DNA of 64,000 nt from contig JAMYHX010000191.1 in assembly GCA_025529335.1 (NCBI GenBank), forward strand, positions 1-64,000. The letters are read 5' to 3'. Source of the DNA: Rhizopus sp. PT2906 (lineage: Eukaryota; Mucoromycota; Mucoromycetes; Mucorales; Rhizopodaceae). The notes under the pieces were generated by a model, which saw only the letters and a program-made list of their open reading frames with translations, was not told the origin of the DNA and made no database searches. Shown piece after piece: positions 13,310-24,983 of the stretch. Numbering within the stretch: position 1 is the stretch's first letter; each line of letters starts with the position of its first letter. The translations under genes and the position numbers were made by a program.

Positions 13310-13915
13310 AAATTGTCATACGTTTTCTGCATAATTTTTTCTATTTTATTTCTCCATTCCATGGTTCTGTGTTACAAGTGATATAGTTAAAAGTTGCAAT
13401 TTGCATTAAAGACATCCCAAAGCCTCATTCAGTGGCACCAATAAAACAAACTACTTTTTACAATAGACAAAAGTGACACTTTTTTTATTTATGAAAAACA
13501 AGTACAGTTGACAAGGAGTGAATTTAAATTCCGAATAGCATCACTTTTCGCCTTCTTACTTTCTACCCAATCAACCCCTGCTGCGTCCTTTTTCCTCGGG
13601 AATAGAAACTTTGCAAAAACCATTCATTTTACGTTGCGGATAATTATTTACGCTGTGTGTGTGTGTATGTGTGTGTGTACTTTCGACAGTTCTCAAGGGA
13701 TTTTCTTTTTTTCTTTTTCTTTTTCTTTCTTGTTATTTCCCTTTCGGTATCCTTTCCCTTCTTCTTTACCTTCTTTTCAACAAAAAAGCAAGAAGAAAAA
13801 TAAAGTGTGAGTAAAGACAAGGATAATAAAAAGTGACAATAAAAAGTGTGTGTGTGTGTGTGTATAAATAGTAGAATGTTCTCTAAAGACAGGAATACTG
13901 AAAAAGATAGACAGG
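13310..13915. other. Intergenic region with GT repeats
   Basis: Probable 3' end of the ArfGAP gene and promoter/leader of the WOPR gene. It contains GT microsatellites (about 13657-13678 and 13847-13862) and a long CT/T-rich stretch at 13700-13790. No supported gene. Confidence 0.5.
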
Positions 13916-15807
13916 ATGACAGAGACATTTTATGGATATATTGAAACAACGCAAGATGTACTACTCATATTTGAAGGATGCAGAAGAGGCTTATTACCTA
14001 GAATATGTAGAAGATTACAGGAAAAGGAAAGACGTATGATAAGATCAGGCTCAGTCTTCGTCTTTGACGAAAGAGAATCAGGTATAATATCATTTAACAT
14101 CGACAGGGGTTTAAAAAGGACAGAACTCAGCATTTATATAGGAATCAAACGATGGACGGATGGTCTGGTTTGGAGCCCATCACGTATCCTTGGTAACTTT
14201 TTGATCTATCGTGAGCTTGATAAAAGAATACCAGGAGACAAGAAATTGACATCAATCACTAATGAATCAAGGCAACGTAGCTTCAGTGCAGATCAAACAG
14301 CTGGCATCCTTGGTGTCTCAACAGACCGCAATAGAGAGCGTCGACTCGTCGGTAGTCTTTCAGATTCTTATCGTTTTCGTAAAGATGGTCTCATAAAAAA
14401 GACAATGTCCATCATCGTCAACGGTGTTACTCAACATTTGGTGTCTTATTACCATCCTCAGGATATCATATCAAATAAGTTACGCACTCCCTCTTCCGTT
14501 CCAGAATTGGCAAGTCTGGAAATTTCTCCAGATTTATTAGTCAAACAAAACTTTAGAGTTCCACCCATGGTTGAGCCTTCTTTTGATCACTCTGAAAATG
14601 CATTTATAAACTCTAGTTCTTATGGTAAAGATGACAACAACAAAGTGTCAATCGCTTACGGTTTTCTTTAGATGAAAGACGTGCGCATTCTTTTCGTAGC
14701 ATGTCATTAGGCTCGCTTCATAATACAAACAGCAACAGCAGTAACAACATGCTGGGTACACCGGGTAATCCATCAACACCCTCTTTACTATATACCCCAT
14801 CGCTTGCCACGAATGTGGCTGCAGGAAGAATGAGTGTGAATAGCAGTAATAACAAATTACCAAACAACGCATTACCTTCGTCTTATTATACGAATCCTCT
14901 CTACAGCAACACAGCAGGATTCTCACCACTACCTTCTCCTTCGAGCATTACGTCTTCCCCTATGTTATCGCCTGTGCATCAATCATTCCCACATCCCAGA
15001 CATTATTCTATTTCATCTGCTTCATCTGGTTCTATTCAACGTTTTGCTGCTCGTAATAGTTTCGATCTCATGTCTGGAATCCAAACCGATAGACAACAGC
15101 AACCATCACCATCGCAACAACAGCAACAGCAACAACATCATCCTCATCCAACATCACAACAGCAGCAGCAGCAGCAGCAGCAACAACAACAACAACAACA
15201 ACAGCCATCTTCATCACAGCAGCAATCGATCCATCCTCATATGCTTCCAGATATGTTCTTATCTGGAGATACACATATTAAAACAGAAAATGACACTAGT
15301 GTAAATACAGGCAGTGAAGCTGTAGGGATATCAACACCAGTCACAGGTGCTAGTGGATTCTCATCTAGTCCAAACATAGGACAGCTTTTGAACCCCATTC
15401 ATCCCCTGAATACGACCATCAAACAGAACGATCCATCCATGACAAATGCACAACTGTTTCAGTCGATGAATATAAGTAGTCCATCTAAATATCAAGATTT
15501 TTCTTTACCTAGTACAACCACAGCTACCCCAAGTGGGACACCTCATTTTGATAGTTTTAGCAATAATAATAATAACCACTATTATGAACAACAGCAACAG
15601 CAGCAACAACAACAACAACAACAACAACAAACAGTGACTGATTCAGATCATCACTACCATCATCACCAAGAACAACAAGATACCCACTCTACAAATAATC
15701 TTGTCCCACTCTTTCGAAACGGAATGGTTCTACCAAACACAAATTCTTCCTCAATGTATGATGAAAATGCATCGGATCTCGGAATAGAACCATTAATGTT
15801 GAAATAA
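13916..15807 (+). CDS. WOPR-domain (Gti1/Pac2 family) transcription factor
   Basis: Exons 13916-14081, 14142-14624, 14672-15807; 594 aa. The N-terminus (ETFYGYIETTQDVLLIFEGC) and the block GIKRWTDGLVWSPSRILGNF (about 55-75) are the two halves of the WOPR DNA-binding domain found in Wor1, Ryp1, Gti1 and Pac2. These are fungal-specific regulators of morphological switching, sporulation and virulence-related growth. The C-terminal two thirds are disordered, rich in Ser/Asn/Pro, with two long Gln tracts (about 360-400 and 523-537) and His-rich runs. The start is supported because WOPR proteins begin almost directly with this motif. Intron 1 (14082-14141, 60 nt) contains no stop and is a multiple of three. 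Intron 2 (14625-14671) is 47 nt. Confidence 0.88.
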
Positions 15808-16487
15808 CCCCCCCCCCCGCTTTTATTTGTGATTTATGTTTTTTTTTGTTCATATTACACTCAATCAAACAAAACTACATGTATTTTGCTTTCCTTTTTT
15901 TTTCTTTTCTGTTGTAATTAATTGTATAAAAAAAAAGACTTTTTTAATTAAAGAATCACATATTCTGGTTTGGTTCCACCTTTGGCGTAACATGACATGT
16001 CTTTTGTACTCTGTCATGCGTTGAGAATATGTAAATGTTGTCAATCATCGTCTCCTTTTGAATATTTATTTGTTTACTTCATCGTCATCCTTTTTAAAAG
16101 TCAACTCTTTCTGAGTAGCTTTAAAGTTACCAAGATTTTAGCAGTCATATCGGATAAAGTACAATCAACTTCTTGCAAAGCTATTCGAATCAAATAACAA
16201 TGTACAAATACACGGTTTTTAACTGACGCAAACAATGGATAATCGCGAAGTTAATAGGAATATGGCGTTTGCAATAAATAAAAAGTCTTGTTTATGAAAT
16301 TGTTGTCAGCTTGATGTTTACTTGATATTTTTACAATCAATCAATAAAGTCACGATGTTTTCAAAACCATTGTAGATGTCGAATACTTTCTAGAATCAAA
16401 TTGTTCTATCCTCTTTCGCTCAAATAATAAAGGTATGTACAGCTGATGGAGGCTTAAAGGGCAAGAAGCTTAATTTTCGATGGTAAC
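15808..16487. other. Intergenic region, no supported gene
   Basis: It starts with a nine-C run just after the WOPR stop codon, followed by A/T tracts and possible AATAAA-type signals (near 16275 and 16345). Short frames show no family similarity. Confidence 0.45.
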
Positions 16488-19400
16488 ATGTCTAATTTTA
16501 AAACAAACAAAAAAAAAACAAGTTCACAGCGTTCACTTATACATCTACTCCAGTACTTGATAAACAAAAGTTGACTGATGAAGACATATCTATTACCAAC
16601 AAACAAAGACTTATCACAATAACAACACACAATACAGAAAATACTTTGATGATTCTATGCGAAACTTTCTTAATAACAGTATTATCAACATAATCCAAAA
16701 AAAAAAGAGCATCATTAGAAAATGAGTTAAGAAAGCTTAAAGCGAAGCTTGAAGAATCAACAAGTTTGCCAAAGGAAATAATTTCAATGGCAGCAGATTT
16801 AGCAGGCCTGAAAAGATATGTAATGATTGATTACATGGAAAAGAATGGCGAAAAAAGAAATCATTACAAAAGGTTCATATCAGCAGAAAGAACTCCACAG
16901 TGAGGAAATGTTGATAGCTTTGGCCTCTATAATCACAAACATCAAAAATATGTGGAATGATAATACCATATTTAAAAAACTTCTAGATCATCTTTTGAAT
17001 GTTTTATTAAAATCACACTTGGCTGAAAACAGGGCTGCAGAATACAGCGAATATATCAAAAATATTAAAGAGAAATCAAAATCGACAACAGTGGCAACAT
17101 CATCAGTAAGTAACTCTTTTTCTACAATTGACCACAAACAATACGTTCTTCGCTCAGAATACAAAAAGCTCAATAGATTAGAGCGTAAATTAGAGAATCT
17201 TGATGATGATGAAGATAAAAGACAACGCTTTGAAAGAAGAATAACACGAGGTCATGGCAGAATAACTTATCTCAAAAGTTTACCAAAGAAAACAGTTTCG
17301 GTAGGTTTTCGTACAAATACAAAGAGAATAGAATACTAATTTCTTATTTATGTAATCTGATACTAGTGATGTAGTAGCGAATGAAGCCAGCAAGAAATAT
17401 AAAGATGATGTCAGTAGAAGCCGCCTGTCTTGTTTACAATCAGTTGTAAAGCATCTTCTTTCTTCATCTTGCACAGACATCATTAGAGACAACATTCAAC
17501 GAGAGCTACCAGATGCCACTGAAAAAGAGTTACAAACACAGATGTTAATAGCTCAAACATTACAGTCTTACATCCAAGATAAACAAAACCGCTTTGCTGT
17601 GGCGCATCAATTCCCCCTTTGTATCCTTGCAAACGACATTCTACGAGCGACAGAATACGCAAAATTTACTCGTCAGCTCTTTCCTCTACCATGTCTCTCG
17701 TATTTGGACGCCTTACAAGTCAATGCGTCATCTTTATATCAAATAATGACATCAGGTCCGGATGCATTGCTTATCTCGGATTTTAACCAAAAGGCAATCG
17801 ATTCGATCGAATATGCTCGATCTAACAAGCACGCAGTATTCTGTTCCATCTTTGATATGAACGAAATCACAAATACCTGCAATTCATATAAATTAAAATT
17901 CGCCTACAACATACAGATTCTACCAGGGCTAAAGACCCCAAGAATTTTAGGAACTACAACAAAAGAACATTCTAACCTTTTATTGAAGAAATCGCTGTCG
18001 TATACGCAGAGGATGGTCCAAGACCCGAATATCGTAGAACAGCATCAGAAGGGGCTTGCCATTTTACAAGCCGAAATCATTAATTCACAGCAAGAGCTTA
18101 ACAAACCCCAAGCTACACTAGAAAAGCTGCAAAAATCTGATCATGAAGTTGTCCTTGGTGCCAAGACTAAGCAACTTAAAGATAGATTTAAATCTCTGCT
18201 GACGAAAGACGAACGGGAAAGTACGTGGCACGATATGAAATGCTTGAAAGAGGAACGAAATCAGCATCGCATGGAGGTAATCAATTGTTGCAGTCTTATA
18301 TCAAGCTTAAAACAGGACTTATATCGCAAAAGAATGGCTGTTCGATTTGATAAGGCGATTCAAGAACAAGTGAAAAGAAGTGGACAAGAAGAAAAAGATG
18401 ATCCAATCAAAATCAACTCCCAAACAACTGGTGTCTTCAATGTTACAGATTGACTGATTGATGGCGCGAACGATTTCACTTTCTCCGGTACTGATAATGG
18501 ATTAGTAAACTTGTCGACAAGTTTGCCTTTTACTTCTCAACGGTTCCAACTCGATATTCAACTGTGCAATCGTTATCACGTCTTGCAAGAGCCTGACGTT
18601 GATATAAAAGATGAAGAAGCAGCTTTCTTGAACTTGCTACAGTCAGAAACCATCAATGCGAATGAAATTGATATAAATTGTATGCACAAGAAGAATAGAA
18701 AGCATCTAGAGCGGTTAAAGAAAAAAACATCTCAGGGAGAAGAAGTTTCTACTTTAGAAGCCAAGTTGGAGAAAGCATCCTTATCAGCTAGCAGCAATGT
18801 TGAGAAATTTCAGCAGAATTATCGTGTTCATGAGGATTGTTCGAAAAAGTTGAGAAGTTTTTATAACAGTTCAAACAGAACTAATAGATTACGAAGCCTC
18901 GAGATCCAGAAAAAAAGTACTTGGATAACAGCACAAGAGCGAAAGTCCTTGACCAAAGCTAACACTGGTGCAGATAAAAAACAGCTGCTTATGTTCATTG
19001 GAGATCGTGGCACTGGTATCGGATCACGTATCAAAGGATTTCGCGATACGGAGGTAGATGGAAGGAGCAGCTGCGTGGTAAGCATGTCAACATGTGCATT
19101 ACAAACGAACATATGACCTCACAAGCATGTATATATTGCTATCAGAAGCTTTGCCATCCAAAAGCTATGCTGACAAAGAAGAATAAACAAGTGTCACAAG
19201 AAATCAAGGGCGCCTTAATGTGCGTGAATCCAAAATGTGTGGCTGTGAAGTCTGGGAGATCAACCAAATCACGAGATGCGCTGTTTTCGCTAGCAATCGG
19301 TTTGTCTGGTTTGACCCAGTGTTTGATAGGCTCTCCTCTTTTACCATTCGCCCAACCTCAAATCAGTCAATTCAACACTGATACAGTCAACAAACCTTCA

Positions 19401-19530
19401 TGGTCCTTCGTTCCTGCAAGAGATCACTTGACGAGTACGATGTGTGCTTATACGATAGTAAGACTCATTTTAAACTTCATTTGATATTCTAATTTGGTCT
19501 TTCTTATAGGTCGTTCCTTGTGAAGGGTAA
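16488..19530 (+). pseudogene. Decayed Fanzor/TnpB-like (RuvC-fold, zinc-finger) gene
   Basis: Coding-like sequence runs for 3 kb but is broken. The C-terminal part has the layout of eukaryotic TnpB relatives (Fanzor). FSGTDNGLV (Asp codon 18493) fits RuvC-I and FIGDRGTG (Asp codon 19003) fits RuvC-II. Next come TSQACIYC (Cys codons 19128 and 19137) and MCVNPKC (19221 and 19236), a four-Cys zinc ribbon. SRDALFSLAIGLSGL (Asp codon 19275) then fits RuvC-III. An upstream part (17542-18453) lies in the same frame as RuvC-I but is cut by TGA at 18451-18453. A frameshift near 19044-19047 separates RuvC-II from the zinc ribbon. The 5' part needs a likely intron (about 16820-16889) and one or more frame corrections near an A tract at 16508 and near 17290-17390. 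The last intron (about 19457-19509) and final stop (19528) look normal. The family assignment rests on motif order only. Confidence 0.6.
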
Positions 19531-20574
19531 TAGTATTGTAAATTTGTAATAATTATGTGACTTACATTTATTTCTGCACATTTAGGCTTTTCGTTTGAAG
19601 TGAGCCCATGATTTTAGAGCGGTCACTTGTCAAGAAATTTTTTTTTCAACTGTCATTTAATAAAGCTGCTCTCTCTCTCTCTCTTTTTCTCTTTTCTTTT
19701 ATTTTTTATTTTTTTCATTCACTGTATTCATAAAAGGTAATGTCATAATAAAGAAAGGAATTATTGTTATCCATGATGAATGCTTTGCCGCCCCAGGCGT
19801 AAAAAGTATTGACGATAAACCATGCAAGCTTACCCTTTATCTGACAATAACAATAATTCTTTGTTCTTTTTTTGGGGTTCTTTTATTAACTTTATATGTA
19901 TTTTATAGGGGACACTTACAAGGATTATATATCTTTGAAGAGAGAGGTTTCCCTTTTCTGATTATGGTAAGTTTTTCATGACAAGATAGTTATGATCTGT
20001 TTGACATGATGAGCAAAAAACATTCCATGCTAACACGGACATATGATGACCGAGAGCGTGTTTATTTCATATCCTGATACCATAAGCAATCATATCATAA
20101 CTACTATCTAGACTCTATTAGAATTTAATCTAACTCCTTTACCCTAGGATTAAGGCTGGTTTTTTTTTTTATTTAAATAAATTTTTTTTATTAAAATATT
20201 CTTCGTGTCTTATTATTTTCTCGAGTTAAAAAAAAAAAAAAAAAAAAAAAAAAAGCTCTTTCTGAGTCATGATTTTTTTTTTTTTTGCGCGTTTACGTCG
20301 TTTTAACCTAAAATGACACCAAACATTTTTTCCTGGAATTCACACCGAGATCACGCGTATAGTTTAGTCATTCTGAAAGTTTTTTTCGAGAAAAATGTGT
20401 CAACAAAGAAATTGTTTCGAGATAAATACACTTCACAATACATCAAAGCTTCACTGTGTGTTTAGAAAAATAAAGTTACTTCATTAGAAATTCAAACGGA
20501 GTTTGGGTTATCTATGTGTGTGTGTGTGTGTGTCCTTTTTCTGTATGTTGGTGTAAACTCTCTTTTTCTTTGTA
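19531..20574. other. AT-rich intergenic region
   Basis: It contains CT repeats (19668-19685), a 27-base A run (20228-20254) followed by a T run (20272-20285), and a GT repeat (20515-20533). The homocysteine methyltransferase leader lies at the end. No coding region could be supported. Confidence 0.5.
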
Positions 20575-21653
20575 ATGTCATTTCAGTATCCCTTAATTCT
20601 CGACGGCGGTTTTGCAACAGAACTCGAAAGGACGTTTAACAAAGACTTGTCAGGTAAAACAGAACTTTTTTTTATTTTGACCTAACGTTATACAAGTGTC
20701 AACGTGACCTTTTTAATATAGGTAAACTGTGGTCAGCCAAGTGTTTAGAGGATGACCCAGAGGCAGTTAAAGTAAGTAAAAGAGAGAAGTCAAGAGAGTT
20801 TTTTGTTTTGTATAGTGACGACAAATAGTCTGTTCATAAATTATATTATGAAGCTGGGTCAAATATTGCTACAACTTGCAGCTATCAAGCATCGATCGAA
20901 GGGTTCTCTCAGGCGGGCTATACTCGTGATCATGCAATCGAACTAATGCACAAAAGCATATCTTTAGCTTATGAAGCTAGAAAAGAATTTATTCAGGAAC
21001 ATCCTGAAAATACGAGCCCAAAGTTAGTTGCCTTATCTATTGGTTGTTATGGAGCCATACTCGCGAACGGTGCCGAGTATACAGGCAACTATGGAGATAT
21101 AAGTGTGGATCAACTGGTTCAATTTCACAAAGAACGCCTATCTATATTTCTTCAATCCAAGGAAAGCAAAGTTGATTTTATTTTGTTTGAAACTATACCT
21201 TCGGCATTAGAAGCCCGTGCTATTGCAAGCATAGTATCTGATTTTGATTTATTGCCACCTGTGGCAGTTTCTTTCCAATGCCGATCTGATCATGACATTG
21301 CTGATGGTACACCGCTTCAAGATGTACTTGCGCTGTTTGATACAATCGATCATGTGTTTGCTACAGGAATCAACTGCACAAAACCACAGTTTATTGAGTC
21401 ACTTATTGACATCATCGTAAAGCATAACAAGGCACAAAATAGTCAAAAGGTACTCTTGCTTTACCCAGACGGTGGAGAAGTGTGGGACGCTGTAGCCAGA
21501 ACGTGGGATACCTCCTGTAAACTACCTGAGGATAAATTTGGCTATTTGATGGCAAAATGTGTGGAAGAATATGGTCCACGTGTGATTGTAGGTGGATGTT
21601 GTGGAACTGGTTTTACTCACATCAGAAGTTTAAAGTCTCACTTACATAAATAA
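20575..21653 (+). CDS. Homocysteine S-methyltransferase
   Basis: Exons 20575-20653, 20722-20771, 20829-21653; 317 aa, the usual size for Mht1/Sam4-type enzymes. It transfers a methyl group from S-methylmethionine or S-adenosylmethionine to homocysteine to form methionine. The N-terminal LILDGGFATELE is the family opening motif. The zinc-binding cysteines are visible as GINC (C226) and GGCCG (C300, C301). For intron 2 the second of two possible acceptors (ending at 20828) was chosen because the first would give an immediate stop. The sulfate permease follows on the same strand 590 bp downstream. Confidence 0.92.
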
Positions 21654-22243
21654 ATTCAGTACTTGTTAATATAAATAAATTGGAAACAATGAAAAGGATG
21701 GCAACTCTTCACATTATTGATCATATTACCAAACTAGGACTTTTTAAGTCAATCCAAGGGGGTTGTCACACGCAAGAGAAATAAGAAGGTATTGATGTCA
21801 TATCTAAGGCAAACGATCATTTCTATGCCTGGTAGTCGTTTCATCCAAGATCAACATTACTCCTTCTTTTTTTTTTTTTGAAAAAGGTTAATGTATTTTA
21901 ATATCAACTTGCTAATATTGAGCTATTTTTTATGTAAATCAACGGCAAAAAAAAAAAGATTGAATAAAGAGTTTTTAAAAAAAAAGGCACAGTTTGAGAA
22001 ATACAAGATCTATCACGGGAACTGTGCATTTACCCAAATTGTTCAAGTTTGCCCTGTGTCAATAATTAATCTTGCTGTCCTTTTTTGAATCTTATCATTC
22101 CAATTGTCATTCATTGTCTGGGTTAAAAAAAGATTATAATTATTGCACTATTATCAGTTTTTTAAACTCTCTGATATATAATAAGCCTCCTCTCATTCAT
22201 TCTTTTTCTTTTTCATTGGAACCAAGCAAGTTTCTCAGTCACC
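21654..22243. other. Intergenic region between two sulfur genes
   Basis: Contains A/T tracts and short frames with no recognisable product. The final 60 bp form the T/C-rich leader of the sulfate permease, ending in CACC before the start codon. Confidence 0.45.
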
Positions 22244-24764
22244 ATGGCAATACTATACGCCGATATTCCACCGTCAAACTACTTGAATCAGTTCAAAGAT
22301 CAAGTCAAGCAATTGCCTCATCAAGCTAGATCTTACTTTAAGTCTATGTTTCCTATCGTCGATTGGTTACCGCACTACAACTGGATTTGGCTCTCTGGCG
22401 ATCTAACGGCCGCTGTCACGGTTGGCACATTGGTTATCCCTCAAAGTTTAGCTTATGGTAAAAAATGGCTACCTCTGTTTTTTTGACATGTCACGGATTA
22501 ACCAACTGAAATTAGCCAAGATTGCTAATCTTCCACCGGTCTATGGGCTATATACTAGTTTTATAGGCGTTATCTCATATCCCTTATTTGGAACTTCAAA
22601 GGACATTAGTATTGGTAAATTTTTAGAAAAAGTCAAAAATAATATATGCAGAAAATTTAATAATTCTGGTCTAATTCATTGTTTCACAGGCACAAGCGCC
22701 ATCATGTCTTTGCTTGTAGGGCAAATTATTACTAAATTTGTTACCACTTCACAGTACCTGTCAGGTGAATGGACAATGACGGATGCTGTTACTACACTTG
22801 CCTTGTTTGCTGGTTTCATCACGATGCTCATCGGTCTATTGCGTCTTGGTCCTTTGTTTTACTTTATTTGTCAGCCCGCGATTGCTGGGTTTATGGCCGG
22901 AAGTGGCTTAACGATCGTGATCAACCAGTTTAGTAAAATATTTGGTGTTCCCGGAATCAATACCTCCGAAGCCCCTTATCTTGTCTTTGGTAAAACCTTG
23001 ATCAACCTTAACCACTCTACGGTTGATGCTGCCTTTGGTCTTACATCCTTGCTCTACCTTTACGTCGTCAAGTACCTCGCCCAACATCTTATGCGTCGCT
23101 ACCCACGTCACGGTCGCTTGATCTTCTTTTTTAATACAAGCAGAAGTATTGTCGTCTTGGTCTTTAGCACACTCATTTGCTTCATGATCAACCATTTTGG
23201 TCATTTCGAAAAGAGCCCCTTCCAGATCATTGGCAACATTCCTGCAGGATTTGGCCATATTGGCACACCTACCATCAAACCAAGTCTCGTTGGCTTTTTT
23301 GGTTCGGACTTGATCGGTATTGTCGTCCTTCTTGTCATGGAACACGGCGCAATTGCGTCCAGTCTGGGCAAGATCACGGATTACAAGGTTGATATGAGCC
23401 AAGAAGTGTTTACCATTGGTATCGCTAATATCTTTGGTTCATTCTTTGGCGCCTATCCCGGCACAGGCGCATTCTCACGTACGGCTGTCATGTCCAAGTC
23501 AGGCACGCGTACGCCTCTCACAAGCTTCTTTGTCGGCATTATCGTTGTCCTATCCATCTATGTCTTCACACCTGCATTTACATACATCCCCAACGCCTCA
23601 TTGGCTGCCATCATTGCACATGCTGTGTCAGATTTGATCTCTGGACCCACCACCTGGAAAAGATTTTGGGACGTACATCCTACCGAACTCTTGATCTTTG
23701 CTTGTGCTTACATCATCTCACTTTTCACTCGTATTGACATCAGCGTTTACGTTCCTGTTGTTCTTTCCCTTGTAGTTCAGATCTATAGAACAACTCGACC
23801 CCAGTACGCGTTCTTGGGAAGCCTCAATGACGATATACCTGTTGAAAAGCAGGACGAAGAGGCTTCAATCGAAAAACCCCTCTTGTACCCCATGGATCAT
23901 CCTGTGCTCAAGCCCTACTTGCATCCAGTTGACCCATCTGTCATTTGCTTCCAACCTCAAGAAAACATTGTTTTCCAAAACGCTTCCTTCACCTTTGAAA
24001 AACTCATTGACATGGTCAAGAAGACCACACGACAAGGCAAACCCCTCGCAGAAAAAATTGGAGATAGACCATGGAATAATGTTGCATCTCCTGGCAAGGA
24101 ACAAGAAAAGCCCCTGCTAAAGGCTATCGTACTCGACTTGTCGGGCGTGCATCAGATGGATTTCACTGGCATGGAGACTCTCATGGATACTTCCATTGCT
24201 ATAGAAAGATACGTAGGTTCTCGTGTCTCTTGGTACATCGTCCCTGGCCTCTCTCCTCATGTTCGCAAGTGTCTGTTATTTGCTGGCTTTGGTACACAAA
24301 GAAGAGATGCAGTAACCCCTGGAAAATTCTTGTCCGATCTGTCTTTCAAGAACTGGCACCCGGATGGTACCAAGGGCTGCTGTATGAAGGCACATCTGGA
24401 GGAAAAGGGTAAAGGCCGTGAAGAAGTCGTCGAGATTGAACAGGTGAATGAGAAACTGAAAAAAAAGGATCGTATTATTGGTTTAAAGATTATGAGCAAG
24501 TATCAAGAAGATGCCAGCTGTACCGATATTGTTTTACCCAGCAAGATAAATGAATATGGTAAACCATGGTGCGATTGCTCCCTCAGTGCTGCCGACCTAG
24601 ACAAAGTGTCAGTTGTTCAAGATAGATTTCCTTACTTTTTTGGTTCTCTTCACGATGCTGTCAAGGCATCTGTAAGACAAAGGACTGAACAAGAACAAGA
24701 CGTAGATAAAATAAGTGTCATCTCTGACAAGGGATTAGGATCCTCATCATCTTCCAGTGATTGA
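22244..24764 (+). CDS. Sulfate permease (SulP/SLC26 family)
   Basis: Exons 22244-22457, 22516-22614, 22690-24764; 795 aa. A high-affinity sulfate transporter of the plasma membrane. The SulP core occupies about residues 50-490, with about 12 hydrophobic segments and the family sequences VIPQSLAYAKIANLPPVYGLY and NIFGSFFGAYPGTGAFSRTA. A cytoplasmic STAS domain follows at about 600-700 (LKAIVLDLSGVHQMDFTGME). The C-terminus is long, charged and Ser-rich. Introns 1 and 2 interrupt the first transmembrane region and their removal restores the conserved motif. It lies directly downstream of the homocysteine methyltransferase, so sulfate uptake and methionine synthesis genes are neighbours. Confidence 0.93.
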
Positions 24765-24983
24765 TCTGTACATATACACACCCATTTATATATATATATA
24801 TATTGCTAGTTTTTGTAGTTTTTTTTTTACAAGGATTTATATTTAAATGCCTAATAAATAGTTATAGTGTAGATTATTTGATGGTATTCACCATAACATT
24901 GAACGTGTTTCATACGATGAATGCATAAAAGAACCCAATTTTTTATTTTTTTTACTGTACAGATGAGCACATAAAATGCAAGT

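Noticed and set aside
15068..15304. Poly-Val/Ala and poly-Asn/Ser frames overlapping the WOPR gene
   Set aside because: Out-of-frame readings of CAA/CAG repeats.
18451..18453. Idea that the TGA is read through or recoded
   Set aside because: No selenocysteine element or conserved context is visible, and the same gene has other lesions, so decay is simpler.
23177..24120. Frames overlapping the sulfate permease
   Set aside because: Shadows of the long, well-conserved permease exon.
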